Below, piece after piece: positions 1 to 9,338 of a stretch of DNA of 64,000 nt. Within the stretch, counting starts at the first letter, position 1, and every line of letters starts with the position of its first letter. The notes under the pieces are model-generated. The model did not search any database and was not told the origin of the DNA. It was given only the letters and a program-made list of their open reading frames with translations. Source of the stretch: PWQG01 sp040882255. GTDB lineage: Bacteria > Pseudomonadota > Gammaproteobacteria > Pseudomonadales > Pseudohongiellaceae. The DNA lies in assembly GCA_040882255.1 (NCBI GenBank), contig JBBEBP010000011.1:124001-188000 (forward strand), written 5' to 3'. Made by a program: the position numbers and the translations under genes.

Positions 1-1
1 G

Positions 2-472
2 TTTTCCCAGAGCCTGTTTGCCCAGGACGGACCGGTGATCGGTGTGGTGAACCTCGAGCAGGCCCTGTTCAATACCGAAGTGGCCCAGGAGCTGGAAGCG
101 GATATCCGTGAAGAGATGGGTGATGATGAGGCCAGACTCGAGCAGCTCAACGCGGAACTGCAGGAGATCATCCAGCGTGCCCAGCGCGACGAGTCCATTC
201 TCAGTGAGTCCGAAATGCGTCGTCTCAATGCCGATGCCCAGGACAAGCAGGTGCAGCTCAGGGTTGTCGCCGAGCGTCTGCAGGAAGCATGGGAAGAGCG
301 CCAGCAGGAGTTTGTGGACGGCATGCGTCAGAATCTTGGCCGGGCCATTGAGGAAGTGGTCCAGGAAGGGGGGTACGACCTGGTGCTGAATGCGGAGCAG
401 GTGGCTTACTTCAACAATGCCTACAACATCACTGCCGAGGTGACGGCGAGGCTCAACGAGCTGACACAGTAA
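2..472 (+). CDS. skp: OmpH/Skp-family periplasmic chaperone, 5' end cut by window
   Basis: Skp/OmpH proteins are periplasmic holdase chaperones that carry unfolded outer-membrane proteins from Sec towards the BAM complex. The reading frame is open from base 2. Its first visible residues (FSQSLFA, then QDG) look like the end of a signal peptide with cleavage after Ala, so the true start lies outside the window. The mature part has the family's beta-strand start (GVVNLEQALF) followed by a long charged heptad-like helix (about residues 25-100 of the visible part), which forms the tentacle in Skp. It lies 33 nt upstream of lpxD, the usual order in gammaproteobacteria (bamA-skp-lpxD-fabZ-lpxA-lpxB). 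Family assignment is firm; only the N-terminus is missing. Confidence 0.9.
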   Translation, partial: FSQSLFAQDGPVIGVVNLEQALFNTEVAQELEADIREEMGDDEARLEQLNAELQEIIQRAQRDESILSESEMRRLNADAQDKQVQLRVVAERLQEAWEERQQEFVDGMRQNLGRAIEEVVQEGGYDLVLNAEQVAYFNNAYNITAEVTARLNELTQ

Positions 473-505
473 GGCTCCCGGTCGGGCAGGCGTGACGGTA
501 GCGGG

Positions 506-1615
506 GTGTTCCGGGTGAGTACATCAGAAAGCGGTTATACACTGGCCGAACTGGCTCACCTGCTGGGCACCGGATACCGGGGCGACCCGTCACGACGACT
601 GTCGCGCCTGGCTACCCTGAAAAGCGCCGGCCAGGGAGACCTTTCTTTCCTTGGAAACCCCCGATATGCCCGCCAGCTACGTAGCTGCAAAGCCTCGGCG
701 GTGATCGTCGATGCCGCCAGCGCCGAAGGAGCGCCCTGCGACTGTCTGATTGCCGACGACCCCTATCTCACCTATGCCCGGGCATCACAGCTCTTCGCAC
801 TGCTTGATGATGGGGAGCTGTTCGATACTGATCAGCCGGAGGGCAGCGGCACCGGGTATTCGGTACACCCCACGGCCGTCGTCAGTGACCAGGCTGTGTT
901 GGGCGCGGGGGCGGTGGTCGGTGCCTGTAGCGTGATCGGCCCCCGTGTTGCGATCGGATCCGGTGTCCGGGTGGGTGCCAATTGCGTGATTGGCGCGGAT
1001 ACGCGAATCGGCGCTGATTCGCGGCTGTACCCCGGAGTCACCCTGTATCATCGTGTGAGTATCGGTGAGCGGGCGGTGATTCATGGCGGGGCCGTCATCG
1101 GTGCGGATGGATTCGGGTTCGCCTTTGATGGCCGCAGGTCCGTAAAGATTGCACAGCTTGGCGGTGTGCGTATCGGCGATGACGTCGAAATTGGTGCCGG
1201 CACTACGGTGGATCGCGGAGCCCTGGATGATACGGTGATCGGCGACGGCGTGAAAATCGACAACCAGGTGCAGATTGCCCACAACTGTGTCGTGGGGGAA
1301 GGCAGCATCATCTGTGGTTGTAGCGCGCTGGCCGGCAGCACCACACTGGGCCGTTATTGCGTGATCGGTGGCGGCGTGGGGATCATCGGTCACCTGGAGA
1401 TCACCGATGGGGTCACGGTGAGTGCGATGTCCTTCGTAAGCCGATCGATCAAGCGCCCCGGGGTCTACTCCTCCGGGACGTTGCTGCAGGAAACCCGTGA
1501 GTGGAAAAAGAATTCGCTGCGTCTGCAGAACCTTGACACGTTGAGCAAGCGTGTCCGGGAGCTGGAGAGCCGACTGGAAGCGCTGGATGGCCCCAGAAGT
1601 GGTCCGGCCGATTGA
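506..1615 (+). CDS. lpxD: UDP-3-O-acylglucosamine N-acyltransferase LpxD
   Basis: LpxD adds the second 3-hydroxyacyl chain, to the 2-amino group of UDP-3-O-acylglucosamine, the third step of lipid A synthesis, in the cytoplasm. The 369-residue product has the N-terminal uridine-binding domain (about 1-110), then a left-handed beta helix of hexapeptide repeats of the type IGxGxxV (about 120-320), and a C-terminal helix. The catalytic His is H259 in the motif QIAHNC. A GTG at 506 gives this length; a second in-frame GTG at 515 would remove three residues and is nearly as good, since neither has a strong ribosome-binding site. The gene is followed by fabZ, lpxA and lpxB, the standard lipid A cluster. 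Confidence 0.96.
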   Translation: MFRVSTSESGYTLAELAHLLGTGYRGDPSRRLSRLATLKSAGQGDLSFLGNPRYARQLRSCKASAVIVDAASAEGAPCDCLIADDPYLTYARASQLFALLDDGELFDTDQPEGSGTGYSVHPTAVVSDQAVLGAGAVVGACSVIGPRVAIGSGVRVGANCVIGADTRIGADSRLYPGVTLYHRVSIGERAVIHGGAVIGADGFGFAFDGRRSVKIAQLGGVRIGDDVEIGAGTTVDRGALDDTVIGDGVKIDNQVQIAHNCVVGEGSIICGCSALAGSTTLGRYCVIGGGVGIIGHLEITDGVTVSAMSFVSRSIKRPGVYSSGTLLQETREWKKNSLRLQNLDTLSKRVRELESRLEALDGPRSGPAD

Positions 1616-1665
1616 TGCTGATATGGTGGCAATCGGCCACCGGATACCCTGATCAGGACAACGTT

Positions 1666-2112
1666 ATGATGCACATTGAGGAAATCAAGGAGTACCTCCC
1701 CCAGCGATATCCGTTTCTGTTGGTGGACAGAGTCGTGGAGATCGATCTGGGCAAGTCGATCGTCGCCTACAAGAACGTGACGGTAAATGAGGACTTCTTC
1801 CAGGGGCATTTCCCCGAAAAACCGATCATGCCGGGCGTCCTGATCATCGAGGCGTTGGCGCAGGCCGCCGGTGTGCTGGGATTCAAGAGCCAGGAGAAGA
1901 AACCCAAGGACGGCTATCTGTATTACTTCGTTGGCGCTGATGACGTGCGTCTGAAGCGTCCCGTGGTGCCGGGCGATTGCCTCAAGCTGGAAGCGACCAT
2001 CGTTACCAGTAAGCGGGGTATCTACAAGTTTGCCTGCCGTGCCTCGGTGGACGGGCAGTTGGTGGGCAGTGCAACGATCATGTGTGCCGAGAGGAAAAGT
2101 GACAGTGATTGA
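1666..2112 (+). CDS. fabZ: 3-hydroxyacyl-ACP dehydratase FabZ
   Basis: FabZ dehydrates 3-hydroxyacyl-ACP in fatty-acid elongation and competes with LpxA and LpxD for 3-hydroxyacyl-ACP, which fits its place between their genes. The 148-residue product has the hot-dog fold signature with catalytic H48 (in GHFP) and E62 (in IIEALAQ). The ATG at 1666 is chosen because AGGAC lies 7 nt upstream and the N-terminus (MMHIEEIKEYLP) matches the family; the frame stays open further upstream to 1612, but those codons look non-coding. The usual His before RYPFLLVDR is Gln here, a position not known to be catalytic. Its stop overlaps the lpxA start. Confidence 0.97.
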   Translation: MMHIEEIKEYLPQRYPFLLVDRVVEIDLGKSIVAYKNVTVNEDFFQGHFPEKPIMPGVLIIEALAQAAGVLGFKSQEKKPKDGYLYYFVGADDVRLKRPVVPGDCLKLEATIVTSKRGIYKFACRASVDGQLVGSATIMCAERKSDSD

Positions 2113-2875
2113 TTCGCGAGCCATCATCGACCCGACAGCCAACCTGGCCGAAGATGTGAACGTCGGTCCGTGGAGCATTATCGGTCCGAACGTGGAAGTG
2201 GGAGAGGGAACCGAAATCGGTTCGCACGTAATCATCAAGGCCAATACCCGGATCGGTTGCAACAACCGGTTGTACCAGTTTGCTTCGGTCGGGGAAGACC
2301 CGGCCGACAAGAAGTTTGAAGGCGAGGAGACGTGGCTGGAAATTGGCAATGACAATATCATCCGCGAAGGGTGCACCTTGCACCGCGGCACTGGTACGGG
2401 TGGTGGCCACACTAGAATCGGCAGCCATAACCTGTTCATGGCCTATGTACATGTGGCACATGATTGTATGGTGGGTGACCATGCCGTGTTCGCCAACAAT
2501 GCCGGCATATCCGGTCATGTGGAGGTCGGTGACTGGGTGATACTGGGCGGTTTTGCCGGAGTGAACCAGTTTGTGAAAATCGGAGCTCATGCCATGGTGG
2601 GCGGTATGACTCACATCACCAATGACGTGCCCGCTTACGTCATCGCCAGTGGCAATCCTGCCAGCGTGCGCAGCATCAACGCAGTGGGAATGGAGAGACG
2701 CGGATTCGGAGCTGACGATATCCGTACCATCCGTAATGCGTACAAGCTGGTGTACAAGAAAGGGCTGACGGTGCAGGAAGCGCTGGAGCAATTGGCAGGA
2801 ATGTCGGCGGATTCCCCGGCGCTTCGCCTGTTCATCGATTCAATCAGGACATCGACTCGCGGCATCCAGCGCTGA
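2105..2875 (+). CDS. lpxA: UDP-N-acetylglucosamine acyltransferase LpxA
   Basis: LpxA catalyses the first step of lipid A synthesis, moving a 3-hydroxyacyl chain from ACP to the 3-OH of UDP-GlcNAc. The 256-residue product is a left-handed beta helix of hexapeptide repeats (about 1-185) with a C-terminal helical domain that forms the trimer contacts. The catalytic His is H119 in AYVHVAHDC (H125 in E. coli). The start is a GTG at 2105, overlapping the end of fabZ by 8 nt; it gives the expected N-terminus VIDSRAIIDPTA. This overlap suggests translational coupling with fabZ. The length agrees with the family (about 255-262 residues). Confidence 0.97.
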   Translation: MIDSRAIIDPTANLAEDVNVGPWSIIGPNVEVGEGTEIGSHVIIKANTRIGCNNRLYQFASVGEDPADKKFEGEETWLEIGNDNIIREGCTLHRGTGTGGGHTRIGSHNLFMAYVHVAHDCMVGDHAVFANNAGISGHVEVGDWVILGGFAGVNQFVKIGAHAMVGGMTHITNDVPAYVIASGNPASVRSINAVGMERRGFGADDIRTIRNAYKLVYKKGLTVQEALEQLAGMSADSPALRLFIDSIRTSTRGIQR

Positions 2876-2897
2876 ACGATTCGGCGGAGGCTCGAAC

Positions 2898-4070
2898 ATG
2901 ACGTTGCGTATCGGACTGGTGGCCGGGGAGTCATCAGGGGACATGCTTGGGCAGGGACTGATACGTGCGCTGCGGGAACGCTGCCCCGACGTGGAGTTCT
3001 CCGGCATCGGCGGGCCCCGGATGCAGGAGGAAGGGTTTCGCAGCCTGGAAGATATGGAACGTCTGTCTGTAATGGGGTTCGTGGAACCTCTGGGACGCCT
3101 GCCGGAATTGCTGGGAATCATGAGCCGTGTACAACAGCATTTCGAAACCTGGCGGGCGGATGTTGTGATCGGCATCGACTCTCCCGGTTTCAATCTGCGA
3201 CTGGAGCGACGTCTGCATGAAGCCGGATTGCGGACGGTACACTATGTCAGCCCCAGCGTATGGGCCTGGGGCCGGAAACGGGTCCAGCGCATGGCGGGAA
3301 ATGTCGATCTGGTGCTGGCCCTGCTTCCTTTTGAAACGGCAATCTACCAGGAACAGGGTATTGCCGCTGAATTTGTCGGACACCCTCTGGCCGACCGCAT
3401 TGATCCCGGCACCGGGTATGACCGGTTAGTGCGTGACAGGCATCGTGAGACCTTCGGTATTGCGGGCGAGGCGCCGGTTATCGCGTTGATGCCGGGTAGC
3501 CGGCACAACGAGGTTGCGCGTCTCGGTCAGTTGTTTCTCCGCGCCTTTCAGTCGTGCCTGGATGTGCGGCCTGATCTGCGTGCCGTGATACCCTGCGCCA
3601 CGCCGGCGCGGCGGACACAGGTCGCTGCCATGGTCGAAGCGCTGCCCGCATCTTGCCGGGAACGTTGCGTATTGCTCGATGGCCAGTCGCATGAAGCCAT
3701 GTTGAGCGCCGACGTGGTGGTGCTGGCATCCGGTACGGCCACCCTGGAAGGAATGCTGCTGCGGCGCCCGATGGTGGTTGCCTATCGGCTGGCGCCGTTG
3801 ACCTGGATGCTTGCATCCCGGCTGCTGCGCGTCCCTTATGTTTCATTGCCCAATCTGTTGGCGGGCGATGAGCTGATTCCGGAGCTGCTACAGTCGGCGG
3901 TGACTCCGGATGCGCTGCGCGGCGCCATTCTCCGGTGGCTGGGTGACCGGGACGCGGTAGAGCGTCTGTGTCGGCGCTTTGACGGGCTTCATGAGGTACT
4001 GCGGCGGGACGCCAGCGACCGCGCCGCAGGGGCCGTCCTGCGACTGACAGGCGCGGCAGGGGGCAGCTGA
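2898..4070 (+). CDS. lpxB: Lipid-A-disaccharide synthase LpxB
   Basis: LpxB is the GT19 inverting glycosyltransferase that joins UDP-2,3-diacylglucosamine to lipid X, making the lipid A disaccharide at the inner face of the cytoplasmic membrane. The 390-residue protein starts with the family motif GESSGDMLG (about residues 9-17), continues with PSVWAWG (about 118-124) and VGHPLAD, and has the nucleotide-binding half with MPGSRHNEV near residue 200. The ATG at 2898 has GGAGG about 9 nt upstream. It follows lpxA by 22 nt and precedes rnhB by 1 nt, so the run is probably one transcript. Confidence 0.97.
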   Translation: MTLRIGLVAGESSGDMLGQGLIRALRERCPDVEFSGIGGPRMQEEGFRSLEDMERLSVMGFVEPLGRLPELLGIMSRVQQHFETWRADVVIGIDSPGFNLRLERRLHEAGLRTVHYVSPSVWAWGRKRVQRMAGNVDLVLALLPFETAIYQEQGIAAEFVGHPLADRIDPGTGYDRLVRDRHRETFGIAGEAPVIALMPGSRHNEVARLGQLFLRAFQSCLDVRPDLRAVIPCATPARRTQVAAMVEALPASCRERCVLLDGQSHEAMLSADVVVLASGTATLEGMLLRRPMVVAYRLAPLTWMLASRLLRVPYVSLPNLLAGDELIPELLQSAVTPDALRGAILRWLGDRDAVERLCRRFDGLHEVLRRDASDRAAGAVLRLTGAAGGS

Positions 4071-4071
4071 C

Positions 4072-4710
4072 ATGGCGTTGATGGCGTCGCTGGAAGATCA
4101 TCAGGGGCGTTGTATCGCCGGACTGGACGAAGCCGGACGAGGCCCGCTGGCCGGCGATGTGGTGGCCGCCGCAGTCATTCCGGGGCCGGCGTTTTCTCTT
4201 GATGCCGTGAATGATTCCAAGAAGCTGACCGCGCGGCAGCGCAAACGGTTATACCACCTGATTATCCGCGACGCGCAGTGTTATGCTGTAGGCCGCGCCA
4301 GCGTGGCGGAAATCGATCACCTCAACATCCTTCGGGCCAGCCTGTTGGCCATGCAACGTGCCCTGGAGGGGCTGTCAAGGCAGCCTGACCTGGTGTACGT
4401 TGACGGGCTGCACTGCCCGCAAACGAGTGTGGAGGCGCAGGCGATACCGGGAGGCGACGGACGCATTGCAGCCATTGCTGCCGCATCCATCATCGCCAAG
4501 GTCGAGCGTGACCGGGACATGCTGCTACTGGAGGAGCGCTATCCGGGCTATGGGTTCGCGCGGCACAAAGGCTACCCCACCCGGGCGCATATCGAGGCGC
4601 TGGTCAGGCTGGGCCCCTGTGACGTACACCGTCGCAGTTTCGGACCCGTAGCCCGTCAACTGCGGCAAACCACGATCCATCAGGCTACCGGGGAGACTTC
4701 CGCGACATGA
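4072..4710 (+). CDS. rnhB: Ribonuclease HII
   Basis: RNase HII cuts the RNA strand of RNA-DNA hybrids and starts removal of single ribonucleotides left in DNA. The 212-residue product has the acidic active-site motif GLDEAGRGPLAG near residue 18, a further Asp in VYVDG and the C-terminal signature with DVHRRSFGP. The start codon at 4072 follows the lpxB stop by one base; another in-frame ATG three codons later (4081) is possible. Its stop overlaps the dnaE start (ATGA). The order lpxB-rnhB-dnaE is widely conserved in this group. Confidence 0.96.
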   Translation: MALMASLEDHQGRCIAGLDEAGRGPLAGDVVAAAVIPGPAFSLDAVNDSKKLTARQRKRLYHLIIRDAQCYAVGRASVAEIDHLNILRASLLAMQRALEGLSRQPDLVYVDGLHCPQTSVEAQAIPGGDGRIAAIAAASIIAKVERDRDMLLLEERYPGYGFARHKGYPTRAHIEALVRLGPCDVHRRSFGPVARQLRQTTIHQATGETSAT

Positions 4711-7700
4711 CAAGACCCTTCGTCCACCTTCGCCTGCACAGCGAGTATTCCGTCGTCGACGGCCTGGTCCGAATCGGCCCGTTGATCGAGGCAGTGCGTG
4801 ACAAGGGTATGGCGGCGGTGGCCCTCACGGATCAGACCAACATGTTCGGTCTGATCAAATTCTACACGGCCGCACTGGCCGCCGGAGTGAAACCGCTCTG
4901 TGGCTGTGACGTGCTGGTGGAAGATGGTGATAACCCGGGGCGTCACAACATGATGACGTTGCTGGTTCAGAACACTGACGGGTACCGGAATCTTACCGAG
5001 CTCATCTCCCGCGCCTATACGGAAAAAATCGGTCATGGTGTACCACTGGTGCGTGCTGAATGGGTGACGCAGCACGCTGCTGGCCTCGTCGCGTTGTCCG
5101 GTGCCATGCAGGGCGAGATCGGGCGGGCCCTGGTGGACGGTGATCGGGATGCGGCCGGGACACGGCTCCGTCACTGGATGGACTGTTTCGCCGGTCGTTT
5201 CTACATTGAGGTGCAACGCTGCGGGCGTCCGGGGGAGGAAGCGTATATCCAGGAAGCGGTCAGGCTGGCCAGCGAGCAGCAATGTCCCGTGGTGGCCACC
5301 AACGACGTGCGTTTTCTGGATGAAGAGGACTTCGAAGCCCATGAGGTCCGGGTCTGTATTCACGAACGCCGCACGCTGGATGATCCGCGCCGCCCCAGAC
5401 ACTACACGCCCCGGCAGTATCTGCGCAGTCCTGAGGAAATGGAGGCACTGTTCGGTGATCTGCCCGAGGCACTGGACAATACCGTGGAAATCGCACGCCG
5501 CTGTACCCTGGATCTGACCCTGGGGAAGCCCAGTCTGCCCGATTATCCTGTACCGGAGGGTATGACAACGGGAGCGTTTCTCGAGAAGGTGGCCAGGGAG
5601 GGGTTGGACAGTCGCCTGGCACACGAAGCACAGTTGCGGGGGAAGGCGCTGGATCCTTCGTTCACGGAGACCTATTACCAGCGCCTCGACTTCGAGCTGG
5701 GCATCATCAACCAGATGGGATTTCCCGGTTATTTTCTGATCGTGATGGAATTCATTCAGTGGGCCAAGGACAATGACATCCCGGTGGGGCCCGGTCGCGG
5801 TTCCGGCGCCGGTTCCATTGTGGCCTGGGCGCTGCGCATCACCGATCTGGATCCGCTGCGCTACGACCTGCTGTTTGAACGGTTTCTCAATCCCGAGCGG
5901 GTATCCATGCCGGACTTTGACGTGGATTTCTGTATGGACGGCCGTGACCGGGTCATCCAGCATGTGGCGGAGCTGTATGGCAAGGAAGCGGTGTCGCAGA
6001 TCATCACCTTCGGGACTATGGCCGCCAAGGCGGTGGTGCGTGATGTCGCCCGGGTGCAGGGGAAATCCTATGGCCTGGCGGACAAGCTCTCCAAGCTCAT
6101 TCCCTTCGAGCCCGGTATGACTCTGGGGAAGGCGCTCGAACTGGAGCCGCAACTGGGCGAGTTCATCAACAGTGATGAGGATGCCCAGGAAATCATGGAG
6201 ATGGCCCGCAAACTGGAGGGCATCACTCGCAATGTCGGCAAGCACGCCGGGGGCGTGGTTATTGCGCCCACCCGACTGACCGATTTCTCTCCGCTGTACT
6301 GTGATGACGACGGAGAGAGCCTGGTCACACAGTTTGACAAGAATGATGTGGAAACGGCCGGGCTGGTGAAGTTCGACTTCCTGGGTCTCCGTACTCTCAC
6401 GATCATCGACTGGGCCGTGGGCATGATCAACGATTCCCGTCAACGCGGCGCGGTCCAGGCGGAATCCGATCTTGACATCAACGCCATCGACCTGGCCGAC
6501 GAGTCGGTTTACAGCCTGCTGCAGCGCGCTGAAACCACGGCGGTATTCCAGCTCGAATCACGTGGCATGAAGGAGCTGATCCGTCGTCTGCTGCCGAACA
6601 ATTTCGAGGACATCATCGCGCTGGTTGCGCTGTTCCGCCCCGGCCCACTGCAGTCGGGCATGGTGGATGATTTCATCAACCGCAAGCACGGGCGTGCCTC
6701 GGTCGACTACCCTCATCCGGATCTCGAGCCGGTGCTGTCCAATACCTATGGTGTGATCCTGTACCAGGAGCAGGTGATGCAGATCGCACAGGTGCTGGCG
6801 AATTACAGTCTGGGTGGCGCCGACATGCTGCGCCGCGCGATGGGCAAGAAAAAGCAGGAGGAGATGGACCGTCAACGGGAGATATTCCTGGCGGGTGCCG
6901 CCGATCGCGGGCTGGAAGCAAAACTGGCGGGATATATCTTCGACCTGATGGAAAAATTCGCCGGCTACGGGTTCAACAAATCTCACTCGGCGGCCTATGC
7001 GCTTGTGTCTTATCAGACCGCCTGGTTAAAAACGCACTACCCGGCTTTCTATATGGCTGCGGTGCTGTCCGCCGATATGCAGCAGACTGAAAAAGTCGTG
7101 ACCCTGATCGAGGAATGCCGGCAGATGGACCTGCCGATCGTGCCGCCCGACGTGAACATGGGCGGGTACAACTTCACGGTCAACGATCAGGGTGAAATCG
7201 TATACGGACTGGGTGCGATCAAGGGCCTGGGCGAAGGACCGATCGCCAGCATCACGGAAGCCCGACATGATGGGGGGGCGTTTTCCTCCCTGCTGGATTT
7301 CTGCCAACGGGTGGATGGCCGCAGTGTCAACAAACGGGCCATGGAAGCATTGATTCGCTCCGGTGCGCTGGATTGCCTGGCGCAGGGCGATGTGGATGAA
7401 CGCCGGGCGCGGCTCATGGAAGATCTGGCGGGCACCATTCAGGCAGCCGATCAGACCAGCCGTAATCAGGCGGCCGGTGTCTCCGATCTGTTCGGTGATA
7501 TCGCGCCGCCCGCTGTCGAACCGGCCGGCATGGACAGCCGGAACCGGGTCCGTCCCTGGACCCAGCGCCAGCGGCTGGCGGCGGAAAAGGAAACACTGGG
7601 TCTGTACCTGAGCGGCCACCCGGTGGATGAATACCTTGGTGAACTGGCGTCCATGACCCGCGACCGCCTGGCCAACCTGAAGCCGGTACGTGAACGCCAG

Positions 7701-8288
7701 ACGGTGGCGGGTCTGGTGGTGGGGGTGCGCACCATGCGCAGCCAGAAGGGCGACATGCTGGCTTTCGTCACACTGGACGATCGCAGCGCCCGTCTCGAAG
7801 TCTCATTGCCGCCACGGGTGTATGAGAAATATCGGGAACAACTGCATACGGACACCATTCTGGTGATCGAGTGCCAGGTATCCGTGGATGACTATAGTGG
7901 CGGACTGAGAGGGCGCGCGGAGCACGTCTACAGCCTGCAGGAGGCGCGGCAGGGTCATGTGCGCCTCCTGCTGCTGCGTAGCCCCTCGCCGGGCAGGGAT
8001 TTCAGCGAACGACTGGCGGCCCTGCTCACTCCCTATCGCGTGGCTGGCCGGCTCCCGGAACCACAGCCGGAGAGTGGTGCCGGTACCGATGCCGCCATAT
8101 TGAACGGCGATGATGGAGACGCTGCCGGGCCAGCCGGCTGTCCGGTGGTGGTCGAGTATATGGCGGGGGATGTCAGTGGACGGCTGCGTCTGGGTGAGGA
8201 GTGGAACGTCAGGCTGGACGAGGAGCTGGTGCAGGAACTGCGGCAACTGGTGGGCGCCCGCCGGGTGGAACTGGTGTACCGGGAGTGA
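4707..8288 (+). CDS. dnaE: DNA polymerase III alpha subunit
   Basis: DnaE is the catalytic subunit of the replicative DNA polymerase III holoenzyme. The 1193-residue protein (E. coli 1160) has an N-terminal PHP domain (about 1-280, beginning FVHLRLHSEYSVVDG), then the C-family polymerase palm with D403 and D405 in PDFDVD and a third Asp, D557, in VKFDFLGL. These match the three catalytic aspartates of E. coli. Thumb and fingers follow, then an OB fold near residues 1000-1070 (VAGLVVGVRTM) and a C-terminal tau-binding region. The ATG overlaps the rnhB stop by 4 nt. A long antisense reading frame opposite this gene is a codon-bias shadow. Confidence 0.98.
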   Translation: MTRPFVHLRLHSEYSVVDGLVRIGPLIEAVRDKGMAAVALTDQTNMFGLIKFYTAALAAGVKPLCGCDVLVEDGDNPGRHNMMTLLVQNTDGYRNLTELISRAYTEKIGHGVPLVRAEWVTQHAAGLVALSGAMQGEIGRALVDGDRDAAGTRLRHWMDCFAGRFYIEVQRCGRPGEEAYIQEAVRLASEQQCPVVATNDVRFLDEEDFEAHEVRVCIHERRTLDDPRRPRHYTPRQYLRSPEEMEALFGDLPEALDNTVEIARRCTLDLTLGKPSLPDYPVPEGMTTGAFLEKVAREGLDSRLAHEAQLRGKALDPSFTETYYQRLDFELGIINQMGFPGYFLIVMEFIQWAKDNDIPVGPGRGSGAGSIVAWALRITDLDPLRYDLLFERFLNPERVSMPDFDVDFCMDGRDRVIQHVAELYGKEAVSQIITFGTMAAKAVVRDVARVQGKSYGLADKLSKLIPFEPGMTLGKALELEPQLGEFINSDEDAQEIMEMARKLEGITRNVGKHAGGVVIAPTRLTDFSPLYCDDDGESLVTQFDKNDVETAGLVKFDFLGLRTLTIIDWAVGMINDSRQRGAVQAESDLDINAIDLADESVYSLLQRAETTAVFQLESRGMKELIRRLLPNNFEDIIALVALFRPGPLQSGMVDDFINRKHGRASVDYPHPDLEPVLSNTYGVILYQEQVMQIAQVLANYSLGGADMLRRAMGKKKQEEMDRQREIFLAGAADRGLEAKLAGYIFDLMEKFAGYGFNKSHSAAYALVSYQTAWLKTHYPAFYMAAVLSADMQQTEKVVTLIEECRQMDLPIVPPDVNMGGYNFTVNDQGEIVYGLGAIKGLGEGPIASITEARHDGGAFSSLLDFCQRVDGRSVNKRAMEALIRSGALDCLAQGDVDERRARLMEDLAGTIQAADQTSRNQAAGVSDLFGDIAPPAVEPAGMDSRNRVRPWTQRQRLAAEKETLGLYLSGHPVDEYLGELASMTRDRLANLKPVRERQTVAGLVVGVRTMRSQKGDMLAFVTLDDRSARLEVSLPPRVYEKYREQLHTDTILVIECQVSVDDYSGGLRGRAEHVYSLQEARQGHVRLLLLRSPSPGRDFSERLAALLTPYRVAGRLPEPQPESGAGTDAAILNGDDGDAAGPAGCPVVVEYMAGDVSGRLRLGEEWNVRLDEELVQELRQLVGARRVELVYRE

Positions 8289-8296
8289 AGCCTGTC

Positions 8297-8325
8297 TTAC
8301 TACCGGAGACCGAGTTTGCTATCAT
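8297..8325 (+). promoter_or_regulatory. Candidate sigma-70 promoter for accA
   Basis: The 70-nt gap between dnaE and accA holds TTACTA at 8297-8302, a 17-nt spacer and TATCAT at 8320-8325. The -10 fits the consensus at five of six positions, but the -35 only at three. The start point would lie about 25 nt before the accA ATG. This is the only AT-rich stretch in the gap; the assignment rests on motif match alone. Confidence 0.4.
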
Positions 8326-8358
8326 TATAACAATTGCTCTCTGGAAGGCTTTTGCATC

Positions 8359-9312
8359 ATGAACCCTAATTATCTGGAATTCGAGCAGCCCATCGCGGAT
8401 CTTGAAGTGAAGATCACCGAGCTGCGACATGTCAGTGACGACAACGATCTGAATATCAATGACGAGATCCAGCGTCTGCAGGACAAGAGCACCAAGCTCA
8501 CGGAGAAAATCTACGGTAACCTGAGTTCCTGGCAGATTTCCCAGGTGGCGCGCCATCCGCTGCGCCCGTATACCGCTGACTACATCGAGCATGTCTTCAC
8601 TGATTTTGATGAACTGCACGGCGACCGCCTGTTTGCCGATGATATGGCGTTGATTGGTGGCATTGCCCGGCTCGATGGTCGTCCGGTTGTGGTCATGGGA
8701 CATCAGAAAGGGCGTGGCACCAAGGAGAAGGTGCGCCACAATTTCGGCATGCCTCGCCCGGAAGGGTATCGCAAGGCGCGGCGGCTGGTGCAACTGGCCG
8801 AGCGCTTCCGCCTGCCGGTATTGACGTTCATCGACACGCCGGGTGCCTACCCCGGGATCGATTCGGAAGAACGCAACATCAATGAAGCCATTGCCGAGAA
8901 CATGGCGGTGATGTCCGCTGTCCGGACGCCGCTGATTGCCACGGTCACCGGCGAGGCCAACTCCGGCGGTGCCATCGCCATCGGTATCGCCGACCAGCTC
9001 AATATGTTGCAGTACTCCACCTATACGGTCATCACGCCGGAGGGCTGTGCAACCATTCTGTGGAAGTCGTCCGAACATGCCGCAGCGGCGGCCGAAGCTA
9101 TGGGCGTTACCTCCTCACGGCTGGAGGAGCTGGGTATGGTTGATATGACCATTCCTGAACCGCTGGGTGGTGCCCACCGGGATGTCAGAGCCATGTCCGA
9201 TACGCTGCGGGAGTCATTGATCGAACAGGTGGACCGTCTGCAGGGGATGGAAACCGACGAGCTGGTGGCGCGCCGCTATCAGCGTCTTATGAGTTATGGT
9301 CTGGGCCGTTGA
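8359..9312 (+). CDS. accA: Acetyl-CoA carboxylase carboxyltransferase subunit alpha
   Basis: AccA and AccD form the carboxyltransferase that moves the carboxyl group from carboxybiotin to acetyl-CoA, giving malonyl-CoA for fatty-acid synthesis. The 317-residue product begins MNPNYLEFEQPIADLE, typical of AccA, and has the crotonase-like carboxyltransferase fold with FIDTPGAYPG near residue 160 and a Gly/Ala-rich oxyanion region (GEANSGGAIAIG). Its length equals the E. coli protein within two residues. The ATG at 8359 has GGAAGG upstream; the frame runs open into dnaE, but that part is out of register with the family. Its stop region runs directly into tilS. Confidence 0.97.
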   Translation: MNPNYLEFEQPIADLEVKITELRHVSDDNDLNINDEIQRLQDKSTKLTEKIYGNLSSWQISQVARHPLRPYTADYIEHVFTDFDELHGDRLFADDMALIGGIARLDGRPVVVMGHQKGRGTKEKVRHNFGMPRPEGYRKARRLVQLAERFRLPVLTFIDTPGAYPGIDSEERNINEAIAENMAVMSAVRTPLIATVTGEANSGGAIAIGIADQLNMLQYSTYTVITPEGCATILWKSSEHAAAAAEAMGVTSSRLEELGMVDMTIPEPLGGAHRDVRAMSDTLRESLIEQVDRLQGMETDELVARRYQRLMSYGLGR

Positions 9313-9338
9313 CGGCACTTTTCGCCCCGGCCTCCCGG

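Noticed and set aside
4680..6443. A 587-codon open frame on the minus strand opposite dnaE
   Set aside because: It is antisense to the conserved polymerase, has no start signal or recognisable domain, and arises from high-GC codon use. Other long antisense frames (lpxD, rfbB, nqr region, aroC) were rejected for the same reason.
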